Notes under the pieces: model-generated
Told to the model about the DNA's origin: nothing
Seen by the model: only the letters and a program-made list of their open reading frames with translations
Databases searched by the model: none
Part shown: piece by piece, positions 1-9,122 of the stretch
Layout of the letters: the number at the start of each line of letters is the position of its first letter
Position numbering within the stretch: the first letter of the stretch is position 1
Assembly (NCBI GenBank): GCA_947625255.1
Contig: CANQNT010000018.1
Coordinates: 1 to 60,354 of the forward strand
Reading direction: 5' to 3'
DNA length: 60,354 nucleotides
From: an uncultured Acetatifactor sp.
GTDB lineage: Bacteria > Bacillota > Clostridia > Lachnospirales > Lachnospiraceae
Position numbers and translations under genes: made by a program

Positions 1-1
1 T

Positions 2-74
<73 letters not shown>

Positions 75-167
75 TTTAATTATGTCTTTTTTTGTTTTAT
101 GGAGAAAAAGCCTTTTTTTTATGCGGAAAAATGATATAATGTAAAAAATGGCTTTGGGAGACTTGGG

Positions 168-1607
168 ATGGGAGAAGAATTTGGAACGGAAGAACAAAAG
201 AAGCATTCTGTCATACATATTCTGCTGATTATCCTGTTGGTTATTTTGGCATTGCTTTTTATTTCCGCGGGGGCGGCCTATTATTTTATTGCACAGCACT
301 TTAAAACGCATTTTTTTCCGAATGTGACGATTAATGGCGTGGACTGCGGTAATATGGATGTCGCGTCAGTGGTGTCTGTTATTGAAAGTCAGAGCAGGGA
401 GTATTGCCTGAAAGTGATTGGACAGGACGATTCTGAATTGGGGACTCTGACTGCGGATGATATGGGCCTTGCAATTGACGTTTGGGATGATGTGGAGAAT
501 CTGTTGGCGGCGCAGAATTGTATGGAGTGGATTCTGGCATGGCGATCTGAGGGAAACAGTTATGATGTGGTTTATGGGGTGACATTTGATGCGGATCAAT
601 TGGAGGCCTCGCTAGGGAAGTGGGATGTGTTTCAGGAAGATCAAATGGAAGTCCCCCAAGATGCATATCTGACGGATTATTTACCGGAGAAGAATGCCTA
701 TGAGATTGTGGCTGAGACAAGGGGAAGTCTGTTGGATATGGATAAGGTTCGGAAGCTTTTGGCAGCTTCGGTAGAGGCGGGGGAATCTATTGCCGATCTG
801 GAAGATGCAGGTTGTTACATAAGGGCGCAGAAAACTTCCGAAGATGCGGATCTGCAGAGGCGTGCCGAGATATTGAATCGGCTTGTGGGGACAAAGATCA
901 TTTATGACTGGAATGGTGCAGAAGTTATTTTGGACGGGAGTACCATTCATGATTGGATTATAGAGGAGCGGGATGAAATTTCCGTCGACGAGGAGGCAGT
1001 GACGGAATTTGTGGCGGCCAATGCCAGGAAAAATGACACTTATGGAAAGACCAGACGGTTTACCACGGTTCAAGGGCAGACTTTGTCGCTTTTGAGCGGC
1101 GGTTATGGCTGGAAAGTAAATCGGAGTCAGGAAACGGAAGAATTGTTAAAGTTGATTTTGGAAGGCTACCAGGGAGAACGGGAACCGGTATATACTTATC
1201 AAGCGGCTTATAAAGGGGTAGAGGATGATATTGGACCTTCTTACGTGGAGATTGACCTTACCAATCAGCATCTGTACCTTTTTATTGATGGGAAAATCGA
1301 AGTGGAATCCGATTTGGTTTCAGGGAACATGAGCAATGGAAGCATGACGCCTCCGGGCGTGTTCGGCCTGACCTACAAGACGCGGAACGCGGTGCTGCGG
1401 GGAGCAAATTATGAATCGAAGGTAAGCTATTGGATGCCTTTTAATGGAAATATCGGAATGCATGATGCAACCTGGCGCTCCTCGTTCGGAGGGGATATTT
1501 TCTTGACAAATGGTTCTCACGGATGTGTTAATTTGCCGTTGGACAAAGCAAAAGAAATTTATTCTTATGTATCAAAAGGATTTCCCGTAATATGTTATTA
1601 TTATTAG
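168..1607 (+). CDS. L,D-transpeptidase (YkuD family), membrane-anchored
   Basis: The 479-residue protein has a cytoplasmic N-terminus, one membrane segment at about residues 17-40, a long extracytoplasmic region resembling the peptidoglycan-binding repeats found in clostridial L,D-transpeptidases, and a C-terminal YkuD domain of about 125 residues. The catalytic motif SHGCVNLP is at about 450-457 (Cys453), with an upstream conserved His in GMHDATW. Enzymes of this family make 3-3 peptidoglycan cross-links or attach proteins to meso-DAP. A GGGAG ribosome site lies 7 nt before the ATG, and a TATAAT-like -10 (135-140) lies between it and tRNA-Phe, so it probably starts its own transcript. The family assignment is secure; the exact cross-linking activity is inferred. 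Confidence 0.92.
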   Translation: MGEEFGTEEQKKHSVIHILLIILLVILALLFISAGAAYYFIAQHFKTHFFPNVTINGVDCGNMDVASVVSVIESQSREYCLKVIGQDDSELGTLTADDMGLAIDVWDDVENLLAAQNCMEWILAWRSEGNSYDVVYGVTFDADQLEASLGKWDVFQEDQMEVPQDAYLTDYLPEKNAYEIVAETRGSLLDMDKVRKLLAASVEAGESIADLEDAGCYIRAQKTSEDADLQRRAEILNRLVGTKIIYDWNGAEVILDGSTIHDWIIEERDEISVDEEAVTEFVAANARKNDTYGKTRRFTTVQGQTLSLLSGGYGWKVNRSQETEELLKLILEGYQGEREPVYTYQAAYKGVEDDIGPSYVEIDLTNQHLYLFIDGKIEVESDLVSGNMSNGSMTPPGVFGLTYKTRNAVLRGANYESKVSYWMPFNGNIGMHDATWRSSFGGDIFLTNGSHGCVNLPLDKAKEIYSYVSKGFPVICYYY

Positions 1608-1657
1608 GAACCGGAAGATAGTGTATATGGGAATTGAGAATTTAAGGAAAGGTTAAC

Positions 1658-2224
1658 ATGACGGAGAGGAGACTTGGACAGCGCAGCAAACGAAAGGCGC
1701 AGCGTTGGAAAAAGCAATATTATCGACAGAAGGAGCTGCATAAGCAGATTGGAGAAGCGGCGGGAGATATCCTGCATTCGCAGAATTTTCAAAGGAATAG
1801 AGCATTCATTCAGCATGGGAATGTTACGGTGCACGATCATTGCATGGATGTGGCAAAATATAGTCTGGCCATCAGTGATAAGCTTCGGATCCCTTGTAAC
1901 CGAAAAGAGTTGATCAGGGGCGCGCTGCTTCATGATTATTTCCTTTATGACTGGCATGACAAGGACCATGTTAAGATACATAATCTGCATGGCTTTTATC
2001 ATCCGGGGATCGCTCTGCAGAATGCGTCTAAGGAATATATTCTGACATCCAGAGAGCAGGATATTATAAAAAAGCATATGTGGCCCTTGACCGTGGTGCC
2101 TCCCATGTATCGGGAGGCGTGGATTGTGACGACGGCGGATAAGTGGTGTTCTTTGTTAGAGACTTTTCATCTGCACAAGGGACACGGTTCCAGAATGGAA
2201 ACAGGGTGGGAAGAGAGAGAATGA
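1658..2224 (+). CDS. HD-domain phosphohydrolase-like protein
   Basis: This 188-residue soluble protein has the metal-binding pattern of the HD superfamily: H59/H61 in VHDHC, the HD doublet at 92-93 (ALLHDYF), H140 in KKHMWPL and D161 in TTADKW. The first 30 residues are very basic (RRLGQRSKRKAQRWKKQ), which could be a nucleic-acid or membrane-surface contact. Family members hydrolyse phosphate esters, often of nucleotides; the substrate here cannot be told. AGGAAAGG lies 5 nt before the ATG. Its stop overlaps the next start (ATGA at 2221-2224), implying translational coupling with the decarboxylase. Confidence 0.82.
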   Translation: MTERRLGQRSKRKAQRWKKQYYRQKELHKQIGEAAGDILHSQNFQRNRAFIQHGNVTVHDHCMDVAKYSLAISDKLRIPCNRKELIRGALLHDYFLYDWHDKDHVKIHNLHGFYHPGIALQNASKEYILTSREQDIIKKHMWPLTVVPPMYREAWIVTTADKWCSLLETFHLHKGHGSRMETGWEERE

Positions 2225-3678
2225 GTGAGGTTACTTTGTATGAAAAATTAGCGGCTTATGGGAAGTCCGACTATTATCCTTATCATATGCCTGGGCATAA
2301 AAGACGTGCCCGAGGACGGATGCCGGAGGGGTTATTCGATATTGACATCACAGAGATCGAAGGCTTTGACAACTTACATCAAGCCCAGGGAATCATATTA
2401 GAGGAACAAGAGAGAGCGGCAAGGCTTTATGGCGCGGAAGAAAGCTTTTATCTCGTAAATGGGAGCAGCTGTGGAATTATGGCCGCCATCAGTACGGCGG
2501 TGCGGGAGGGCGGCCATATTTTAATGGCCCGAAACTGCCATAAATCTGCTTATTACGGTGCTTATTTGCGGAATTTGAAGCAATCCTTTTTGTATCCTGA
2601 AATCATAGAAGGGTATGACATTTATGACGCGATAACGGCGGTTCAGGTGGAGGAAACGCTGGAAGAACTGGAGTGTTCGGATGAGCCGCCAGTGGAGGCG
2701 GTTCTGATCGTTTCCCCGACTTTTGAAGGCCGCATCGCAGATGTAAAGGCCATTGCGGAAGTGGTGCATCGCAGAGGGATTCCGCTGATTGTGGATGAAG
2801 CCCATGGCGCGCATCTGGGACTGGGCAAGGGATTTGCGCCGAATAGCTGTGCCCAGGGTGCGGATTTAGTGATTCATAGCGTGCATAAGACCTTGTTGTC
2901 TCTGACACAGACGGCTTTGCTGCATGTGAATGGGAATCTGGTTGACAGGGTCCGCCTGCATCGGTTTTTGAAAATTTATCAAAGCACCAGTCCTTCTTAT
3001 GTGCTGATGGCGAGCATTTCGGAGGCCGTGAGGCGGATAGAGACGGATGGAGAACGGCTTTTTGCTGCGTTTTATGATCGATGGATGAAAATGATGGAAG
3101 CGCTTTCTGCTTGCCGTAAGCTCACATTCCTGCCACAGGAAAGCGGTCAGGATATTGGGAAATTAGTGATCTGTGTTCAAAAAACCAGTTTGTCAGGACA
3201 ACAATTATATGATATCCTAATAGAGAAGTATCATCTTCAGGCAGAAATGCCATCAATGAGTATGGTGTTGGCAATGTTTACCGTGGGGGATACAGAGGAA
3301 GGATTCCGGCGGATGACGGATGCGCTATTGGAAATTGACGGACAATTGGTGCGCGGAGAGTTGGGAGGCGACGCGGTAATCAATGGCTGGCGCGGCACGG
3401 CGGGTAGTCTTTTGCGGGAACGTCCCAGACGGGCTCTTTTATTGGGACAAGCTTGGGATGAGCCGATGGAGCTGTGCCCTCTGAGTGCATGCGCCGGGCG
3501 AATCGCCGGGGATTTTATCAATTTGTATCCGCCCGGGATTCCCATCGTGATGCCGGGAGAGCTTTTTACGGAGGAGCTTTTGAAGAACATCCATCATTGT
3601 ATGGAAGCCGGATTGAATGTACAGGGAATCGCGGATGTCCGGGGAGAAGCATATTTGCAGGTACTTGCGGGGAAATAG
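2221..3678 (+). CDS. Orn/Lys/Arg decarboxylase family PLP enzyme (YaaO/SpeA-like)
   Basis: A PLP fold-type I enzyme of 485 residues. HMPGHK (22-27) is the family's N-terminal signature, VDEAHGAH (191-198) binds the cofactor, and SVHKTL places the Schiff-base lysine at K223. Length fits the short Gram-positive SpeA/YaaO branch, not the 700-residue enterobacterial decarboxylases. The ATG at 2221 is chosen over a longer frame because it overlaps the HD-protein stop and matches the family N-terminus. In Bacillus the homologue yaaO heads the tmk-holB-yaaT cluster, and the same order is kept here except for the intervening pyruvate kinase. The substrate (Arg, Lys or Orn) cannot be resolved from motifs. 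Confidence 0.9.
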   Translation: MSEVTLYEKLAAYGKSDYYPYHMPGHKRRARGRMPEGLFDIDITEIEGFDNLHQAQGIILEEQERAARLYGAEESFYLVNGSSCGIMAAISTAVREGGHILMARNCHKSAYYGAYLRNLKQSFLYPEIIEGYDIYDAITAVQVEETLEELECSDEPPVEAVLIVSPTFEGRIADVKAIAEVVHRRGIPLIVDEAHGAHLGLGKGFAPNSCAQGADLVIHSVHKTLLSLTQTALLHVNGNLVDRVRLHRFLKIYQSTSPSYVLMASISEAVRRIETDGERLFAAFYDRWMKMMEALSACRKLTFLPQESGQDIGKLVICVQKTSLSGQQLYDILIEKYHLQAEMPSMSMVLAMFTVGDTEEGFRRMTDALLEIDGQLVRGELGGDAVINGWRGTAGSLLRERPRRALLLGQAWDEPMELCPLSACAGRIAGDFINLYPPGIPIVMPGELFTEELLKNIHHCMEAGLNVQGIADVRGEAYLQVLAGK

Positions 3679-3726
3679 GAAGAGTTGGCAAAGAGAATCA
3701 TTTTTTCGAAAGGGATGGGGTGTAGA

Positions 3727-5142
3727 ATGAGGAAAACAAAGATTATTTGTACGATTGGGCCTGCCAGTGAAAGCGAGGAAAAGCTGCGGGAGCTGATGTT
3801 GGCCGGAATGAATGTGGCGCGCTTTAATTTTTCTCATGGGACACAGGAACAGATGCGTACAAAGTTTGAGCGTGTGGACCGCGTCAGAAAGGAACTGGGG
3901 CTTCCGGTCGCCACATTGCTGGACACCAAGGGGCCGGAGATTCGTTTGCGGGATTTCGTGAACGGAAAGGCACGGCTAATTGCGGGACAGACTTTCACGC
4001 TGACTACGGAAGAAGTGTCGGGTACCAGTGAGAGGGCTGCTATTTCTTATAAAAATTTACACAACGATATTGCGGTGGGTACCCCCGTCCTGATCGATGA
4101 TGGTTTGATTGAGATGACGGTGGAGGCAATCGAAGGAGAAGACATTGTCTGCCGTGTGATCAATGGAGGGGTTGTTTCCAACCATAAAGGCGTCAATGTC
4201 CCGGGCGCGGCGTTGTCCATGCCTTACATCAGCGAAACAGATCGTGCCGACATTATTTTTGGCGCTGAGTTGGGATTTGAGTTCCTGGCGGCTTCTTTTG
4301 CGAGAACCAAGGAAGATATTTTAGAAGTGCGTCAGATTCTGCAAGAGCGCGGAAGCGATATGAAGATCATTGCCAAAATTGAAAATATGCAGGGAATTGA
4401 GAACCTGGAAGAGATTTTAAGTGTGTCGGATGGAATCATGGTGGCAAGAGGCGATATGGGAGTGGAAATTCCTTTGGAGGAAGTGCCCATTATGCAGAAA
4501 AAAATGATTCACATGGCGGTTGCCGAGGGCAAGCATGTGATCACGGCAACGCAGATGCTGGAGTCCATGATCAAGAATCCCAGACCTACCCGGGCGGAAG
4601 CCACGGATATCGCCAACGCTATTTATGACGGGACCACCGCGATCATGCTTTCTGGTGAGAGCGCGGCAGGACTTTATCCCGTGGAAGCGGTCAAGACCAT
4701 GGCGCGGATTGCCCTCAGCGCGGAGCAGGATATTGATTATAAAGCCCGGATGAACCGCAGCGGTATGGAAGCGGAAGGCGACGTGACCACGGCCATTGCT
4801 TATGCCACTTGTTCCACGGCCATGGCGCTTAACGCGGCGGCGATTATTACGGTGACGATGTCCGGCTTTACGGCGGAGGCAGTATCCCGTTATAAGCCTG
4901 CCTGTCAGATCATCAGCTGTACGATGCGGGAGCGCGTCAGCAGACAGTTGAATCTTTTATGGGGCGTGAAACCGCTTTTGATGAAAAAAGAGGACGACAC
5001 GGAAGAGCTTTTTGCCGATGCGGTGGAGGAGAGTAAGAAAGCCGGCCTGGTAAAAACCGGAGATCTGGTAGTGATTACCGCGGGGGTCCCTCTCGGAGTC
5101 GCGGGCAATACCAATATGGTCAGAGTATACGAGGTAGAATGA
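3727..5142 (+). CDS. pyk: pyruvate kinase
   Basis: Converts PEP and ADP to pyruvate and ATP, the last step of glycolysis. The 471-residue protein carries all hallmarks: KIICTIGPAS at the start, NFSHG, DTKGPEIR, IAKIEN with the catalytic lysine, the metal-binding region MVARGDMGVEIP, and the signature ATQMLESM followed by NPRPTRAEATD. It lacks the extra C-terminal phosphohistidine domain of Bacillus Pyk. The ATG at 3727 starts at the conserved MRKTKI sequence; an upstream TTG at 3685 would add an unrelated N-terminus. It sits within the holB cluster, directly upstream of the guanylate-kinase-like gene (3 nt gap), so glycolytic and replication genes are probably co-transcribed. Confidence 0.97.
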   Translation: MRKTKIICTIGPASESEEKLRELMLAGMNVARFNFSHGTQEQMRTKFERVDRVRKELGLPVATLLDTKGPEIRLRDFVNGKARLIAGQTFTLTTEEVSGTSERAAISYKNLHNDIAVGTPVLIDDGLIEMTVEAIEGEDIVCRVINGGVVSNHKGVNVPGAALSMPYISETDRADIIFGAELGFEFLAASFARTKEDILEVRQILQERGSDMKIIAKIENMQGIENLEEILSVSDGIMVARGDMGVEIPLEEVPIMQKKMIHMAVAEGKHVITATQMLESMIKNPRPTRAEATDIANAIYDGTTAIMLSGESAAGLYPVEAVKTMARIALSAEQDIDYKARMNRSGMEAEGDVTTAIAYATCSTAMALNAAAIITVTMSGFTAEAVSRYKPACQIISCTMRERVSRQLNLLWGVKPLLMKKEDDTEELFADAVEESKKAGLVKTGDLVVITAGVPLGVAGNTNMVRVYEVE

Positions 5143-5145
5143 GGT

Positions 5146-5745
5146 ATGGGACGGATAGTCTATCTTTGCGGAAAAAGCTCCAGCGGAAAAGATACGATCT
5201 TCAAGGAGTTATTAGAAAGAAAAAAATTGCCGCTTTATACCATTATACCTTATACGACCCGGCCGATTCGGGATGGGGAAAAAAACGGGACGGAATATTT
5301 TTTTACGGATGAAGAGGGATTTCAGAATCTGCTTCGGGCGGGAAAGGTAATCGAGGATAGGGAATATCACACAGTCATGGGACTGTGGCGCTATTTTACA
5401 GTGGATGACGGGCAGATCGATCTGGGGAAAAAGAGTTATCTGGCCATCGGAACGCTGGAATCCTTTCAGAGAATGCGTGACTATTTTGGCAAAGAGGCGC
5501 TTTTGCCCATCTATGTGGAGCTGGAGGATGGGGAACGGCTGAGCCGTGCATTGAATAGGGAGCGGCAGTCGCGGCATCCCGCTTATCAGGAAATGTGTAG
5601 GCGTTTTCTGGCGGATTGTGAGGATTTTAAAGAAGAGAAAATCCAGGCGGCAGGAATCGACAGGCATTTTGTGAATGATGATTTGGAGCGGTGTCTGCGG
5701 GAAATTGAGGATTACGCGGCGCCCCTGGTTGCAAATGGGGTTTGA
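5146..5745 (+). CDS. guanylate kinase-like protein
   Basis: A P-loop kinase of 199 residues. GKSSSGKDT (9-17) is the phosphate-binding loop, PYTTRPIRDGEKNGTEYFF (about 36-54) matches the GMP-binding segment of guanylate kinases, and the C-terminal part has the helical lid with several basic residues. It occupies the position that thymidylate kinase (tmk) has in the Bacillus holB cluster. It diverges from a housekeeping Gmk (P-loop SSSGKD where Gmk has SGxGKG/S), so it may be a paralog of unknown nucleotide preference. It starts 3 nt after the pyk stop. Confidence 0.8.
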   Translation: MGRIVYLCGKSSSGKDTIFKELLERKKLPLYTIIPYTTRPIRDGEKNGTEYFFTDEEGFQNLLRAGKVIEDREYHTVMGLWRYFTVDDGQIDLGKKSYLAIGTLESFQRMRDYFGKEALLPIYVELEDGERLSRALNRERQSRHPAYQEMCRRFLADCEDFKEEKIQAAGIDRHFVNDDLERCLREIEDYAAPLVANGV

Positions 5746-5785
5746 GAATCTGGAAAAAGACGCAAAAGCAAAATAGGAGAGGGTT

Positions 5786-6778
5786 ATGGCAGGATTTCGG
5801 GATATCATAGGACAAGAGCAGATCAAGGAGCATTTGCAGAATGCGTTAGAAAGTGGAAAAATTTCCCATGCGTATATCATAAATGGAGAGAAGTCTTCCG
5901 GGAAAGAATTTATAGCGAAAGTATTCGCGATGACCCTGCAGTGTGAAAAAGGTGGAAAAGAGCCGTGCCAGGAGTGTCATTCCTGTAAGCAGGTCTTGTC
6001 CGGCAATCAGCCGGACATTATCAAGGTGCTGCATGAGAAGCCCAATACCATCAGCGTGGAAGATATCCGGACTCAGATTAACGACGATGTGGCCATCAAG
6101 CCGTATAGCAGTCCGTACAAGATTTATTTGCTGGAGGACGCGGAGAAAATGACGGTGCAGGCCCAGAATGCTTTATTGAAAACGCTGGAGGAGCCGCCGG
6201 AATACGCGGTGATCATTCTGATGACGGCCAATGTGAATGCGCTTTTGCCCACGGTTTTAAGCCGTTGCGTGGTGTTGAATATGAGACCGGTTTCGGATCG
6301 CCTGATTAAGAGATACTTGATGGAGACGCTCCAGGTACCGGACTACAAGGCTGAGGTGTGTGTCGCTTTTGCCAGAGGAAATGTGGGAAAGGCCAAATCT
6401 CTTGCCGTCAGTGAGGAGTTTGAGAACGTGAAGGCGGAGGCGCTGTCCCTGCTTAAGTATATTCAGGAGCTGGATCTGTATGAGATTGTGACGGATATTA
6501 AGAAAATATCCGAATATAAGCTGGATGTAAATGATTATCTGGACATCATGGCGATTTGGTATCGTGACGTGCTGTTGTTTAAGGCAACAAGGGATGCCAA
6601 TCAGTTGGTTTTCCGGGAAGAGCTTCAGGCTATCCGAAAGGTGGCGGACAGAAGCAGCTATGAGGGAATTGAAAGAGTCATTAAGGCATTGGAAAAGGCG
6701 AAGAGCCGACTGAATGCCAATGTGAATTTCGAGCTGACGATGGAACTCCTGATGTTGGAAATCAAAGAAAATGGTTAA
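5786..6778 (+). CDS. holB: DNA polymerase III subunit delta'
   Basis: Subunit of the clamp-loader complex together with DnaX and HolA. The 330-residue AAA+ protein starts with the typical FRDIIGQEQIKEHL, has a degenerate phosphate loop NGEKSSGK (33-40), a zinc-type cluster C53/C61/C64/C67, and the stretch NALLKTLEEPPEYAVIIL shared with DnaX; SRC follows at about 159-161. GGAGAGGG precedes the ATG. The neighbours ricT, trmN6 and rsmI match the Bacillus order holB-yaaT-yabA-yabB-yazA-yabC, but YabA and YazA homologues are absent. The dnaX gene of the same window supplies its partner. Confidence 0.94.
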   Translation: MAGFRDIIGQEQIKEHLQNALESGKISHAYIINGEKSSGKEFIAKVFAMTLQCEKGGKEPCQECHSCKQVLSGNQPDIIKVLHEKPNTISVEDIRTQINDDVAIKPYSSPYKIYLLEDAEKMTVQAQNALLKTLEEPPEYAVIILMTANVNALLPTVLSRCVVLNMRPVSDRLIKRYLMETLQVPDYKAEVCVAFARGNVGKAKSLAVSEEFENVKAEALSLLKYIQELDLYEIVTDIKKISEYKLDVNDYLDIMAIWYRDVLLFKATRDANQLVFREELQAIRKVADRSSYEGIERVIKALEKAKSRLNANVNFELTMELLMLEIKENG

Positions 6779-6805
6779 GTACAGAAATTGGAGGTATATA
6801 GATTC

Positions 6806-8335
6806 ATGATAAAAGTAATAGGTGTGAGATTTCGGACTGCCGGAAAGATTTATTTTTTCGACCCTGGGAAGTTTCAGATCAGCAAGGGGGACAATGTGAT
6901 CGTGGAAACTGCGAGAGGGATCGAATTCGGGACGGTGGTCGGAGAGATCAGAGAGGTGGAGGAGGATAAGGTGGTCCAACCCTTAAAGCCCGTGCTGCGC
7001 ATCGCGAATCAGCGTGATCAGGAGCAGGAGGCGGATAATCGGATTAAGGAAAAGGAAGCCTATCAGATTTGCCTGGAAAAAATCCGCAAGCATGGCCTTG
7101 AGATGAAGCTGATCGATGCGGAATACACCTTTGATAATAATAAAGTGCTATTTTATTTTACTGCGGATGGAAGAATAGATTTCCGTGAATTGGTTAAGGA
7201 TTTGGCGGGTGTGTTCAAAACGAGGATTGAACTTCGCCAGATTGGCGTTCGGGACGAAACGAAGACCGTGGGCGGAATCGGAATTTGCGGCCGTGTGCTG
7301 TGCTGCCATAGTTATTTGTCCGACTTTATTCCTGTATCCATCAAAATGGCTAAGGAACAAAATCTATCCCTGAACCCTACGAAAATATCCGGCGTATGCG
7401 GCAGGTTGATGTGCTGCCTGAAATATGAAGAGGAAACTTATGAGGAATTGAACCGGAAGATGCCGGGCGTAGGCGATTTCGTGACCATGGATGATGGGAT
7501 GCAGGGCGAGGTGCATAGCGTAAACGTATTACGCCAGCTTGTAAAAGTAGTCGTGGAAGTGGGCGATGAAAAAGAAATACGGGAATACGAGGTTGATAAG
7601 ATCAGTTCCCGTAGGAAACATGGTAAGAAGGATAAACAAGAGCAAGCTGAGGGAGGCGCGGTTGAAAAAGTAACAGATAATACCGCTTTGGACAAATCTG
7701 AGGATGGTCTGTCCAAGGAAGAATTAAAAGAACTAGAGTTGTTGGAGAAGGAAGAGGACGAAGAAATCATTGAACGTGAAGAAAAGCCCGCCCGTGGCGG
7801 TCGTGGCAATAAGGGAGATCGTGGAGGCCGTGGAGAAAAGAGCGACCGCAGAGACCGCGGCGAAAGAGGCGACCGCGGTGAAAGAGGCGACCGCGGTGAA
7901 AGAGGCGACCGTGGCGAAAGAGGCGACCGTGGCGAAAGAGGCGACCGCGGTGACCGAAGCGAAAAAGGTGAAGGCGGCGACAGAAACGATCACGTTGAAA
8001 AAGCGGAGCGGTTTGCCAGAAGCAAGGGCTTGGAGAACGGAAAAGGTTTGGAAACCGGCAGCGGAGCCGGGCAAGGCGAAGCTGAAAAGACCGAGCGGTC
8101 AGAACGAGATCGCCGCAGAAAGAACAATCACGGAGAAAAAGAGCAAAGTCGTGACAAAGGGCAGGGTGCGATGAAAGATTCCTCCGTGTCCGGGAAAGCG
8201 CAGGCCCAGGAAAAACCGGAAAAGCAAGAGAAACAAGAGAGGCCGGAAAAGCAGGAGAAGAGCGGAAGGTCCAACAGACATCACCGTTATAGAAAACCTC
8301 CTAAGGATGCCGGAAAGAGCGGCGAAATGCAATGA
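6806..8335 (+). CDS. ricT: PSP1-domain protein RicT (YaaT) with long low-complexity tail
   Basis: The first ~270 of 509 residues are a normal RicT/YaaT: a PSP1 fold and the cysteine-rich segments GICGRVLCCH and GVCGRLMCC. In Bacillus, RicT forms a complex with RicA and RicF that binds Fe-S clusters and promotes RNase Y-dependent mRNA maturation, competence and sporulation. The remaining ~240 residues are charged and disordered, with five 18-bp tandem units encoding RGERGD (7859-7948) and Lys/Glu/Gln repeats near the end. The Bacillus protein stops at about 275 residues, so the tail is unusual. GGAGG at 6790-6794 fixes the ATG at 6806. The stop overlaps the next gene. Confidence 0.9.
   Translation: MIKVIGVRFRTAGKIYFFDPGKFQISKGDNVIVETARGIEFGTVVGEIREVEEDKVVQPLKPVLRIANQRDQEQEADNRIKEKEAYQICLEKIRKHGLEMKLIDAEYTFDNNKVLFYFTADGRIDFRELVKDLAGVFKTRIELRQIGVRDETKTVGGIGICGRVLCCHSYLSDFIPVSIKMAKEQNLSLNPTKISGVCGRLMCCLKYEEETYEELNRKMPGVGDFVTMDDGMQGEVHSVNVLRQLVKVVVEVGDEKEIREYEVDKISSRRKHGKKDKQEQAEGGAVEKVTDNTALDKSEDGLSKEELKELELLEKEEDEEIIEREEKPARGGRGNKGDRGGRGEKSDRRDRGERGDRGERGDRGERGDRGERGDRGERGDRGDRSEKGEGGDRNDHVEKAERFARSKGLENGKGLETGSGAGQGEAEKTERSERDRRRKNNHGEKEQSRDKGQGAMKDSSVSGKAQAQEKPEKQEKQERPEKQEKSGRSNRHHRYRKPPKDAGKSGEMQ
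7859..7948 (+). repeat. five 18-bp tandem units in ricT
   Basis: Consecutive 18-nt units of the form GGYGAAAGAGGCGACCGY encode Arg-Gly-Glu-Arg-Gly-Asp. They differ only in third-position C/T changes, suggesting recent slippage-type expansion under selection for the peptide. Degenerate units flank the array on both sides. Confidence 0.9.
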
Positions 8336-9066
8336 TCTTTTTAAAAGAGAATGAACGGATAGATGAATTGCAAAGGAATGGTTATCGGATCATTCAGAAT
8401 CCGGCGCAGTTCTGTTTTGGAATGGATGCCGTTTTGTTGTCATGCTTTGCTCAGGCTAAACGGGGTGATTTGGTACTGGATCTGGGTACCGGAACGGGAA
8501 TTATTCCTATTTTAATGGAAGCCCGGACGGAAGCGGGGCATTTGACCGGTTTGGAAATACAGCCGGAAAGCGCCGATATGGCGCGCAGGAGTGTGGGGCT
8601 GAACGGGTTGTCAGAAAAAATAGATATCGTGACCGGAGATATCAGGGAAGCGGGCGAACTGTTTCGTGCTGCTTCCTTTGATGTGATAACGAGCAATCCG
8701 CCTTATATGATCGAGAAGCACGGGCTGACCAATCCGGGAACGTCCAAGGCCATTGCCCGGCATGAGCTGCTCTGTACGCTGGACGATGTGGTTCGGCAGA
8801 CGGCGCACCTATTGAAAGTGGGGGGACATTTTTACATGGTACATCGTCCGTTCCGGCTGGCGGAAATCATGTCTGCGCTTTTGAAATACCAATTGGAGCC
8901 TAAAAGGATGCGTTTGGTCTATCCTTTTGTGGATAAGGAGCCAAATATGGTTTTGTTGGAGGCGGTTCGGGACGGCAATCCCAGAATGATCGTGGAAAAG
9001 CCGTTGATTCTTTTTGAATCTCCTGGGATGTATACAGAGGAAATTCGGGAGACCTGCGGTTTTTGA
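8332..9066 (+). CDS. tRNA1(Val) A37 N6-methyltransferase-like protein (TrmN6/YabB family)
   Basis: A class I SAM-dependent methyltransferase of 244 residues. LDLGTGTG (49-56) binds SAM and SNPPYM (NPPY at 122-125) is the N6-adenine catalytic motif. The order holB-ricT-this gene-rsmI matches Bacillus yabB, a TrmN6 homologue that modifies A37 of tRNA. ATG at 8332 overlaps the ricT stop (ATGA), which implies coupled translation. The target base is inferred from family and context. Confidence 0.87.
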   Translation: MIFLKENERIDELQRNGYRIIQNPAQFCFGMDAVLLSCFAQAKRGDLVLDLGTGTGIIPILMEARTEAGHLTGLEIQPESADMARRSVGLNGLSEKIDIVTGDIREAGELFRAASFDVITSNPPYMIEKHGLTNPGTSKAIARHELLCTLDDVVRQTAHLLKVGGHFYMVHRPFRLAEIMSALLKYQLEPKRMRLVYPFVDKEPNMVLLEAVRDGNPRMIVEKPLILFESPGMYTEEIRETCGF

Positions 9067-9122
9067 TTTTCATTAGGAAAAAAGCGGCGGCTATGTGTTG
9101 CAGCGCTGTGTAAGGAGAAAAA

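Noticed and set aside
7859..7948. CRISPR-like array
   Set aside because: The repeats have no unique spacers and encode a regular peptide in frame.
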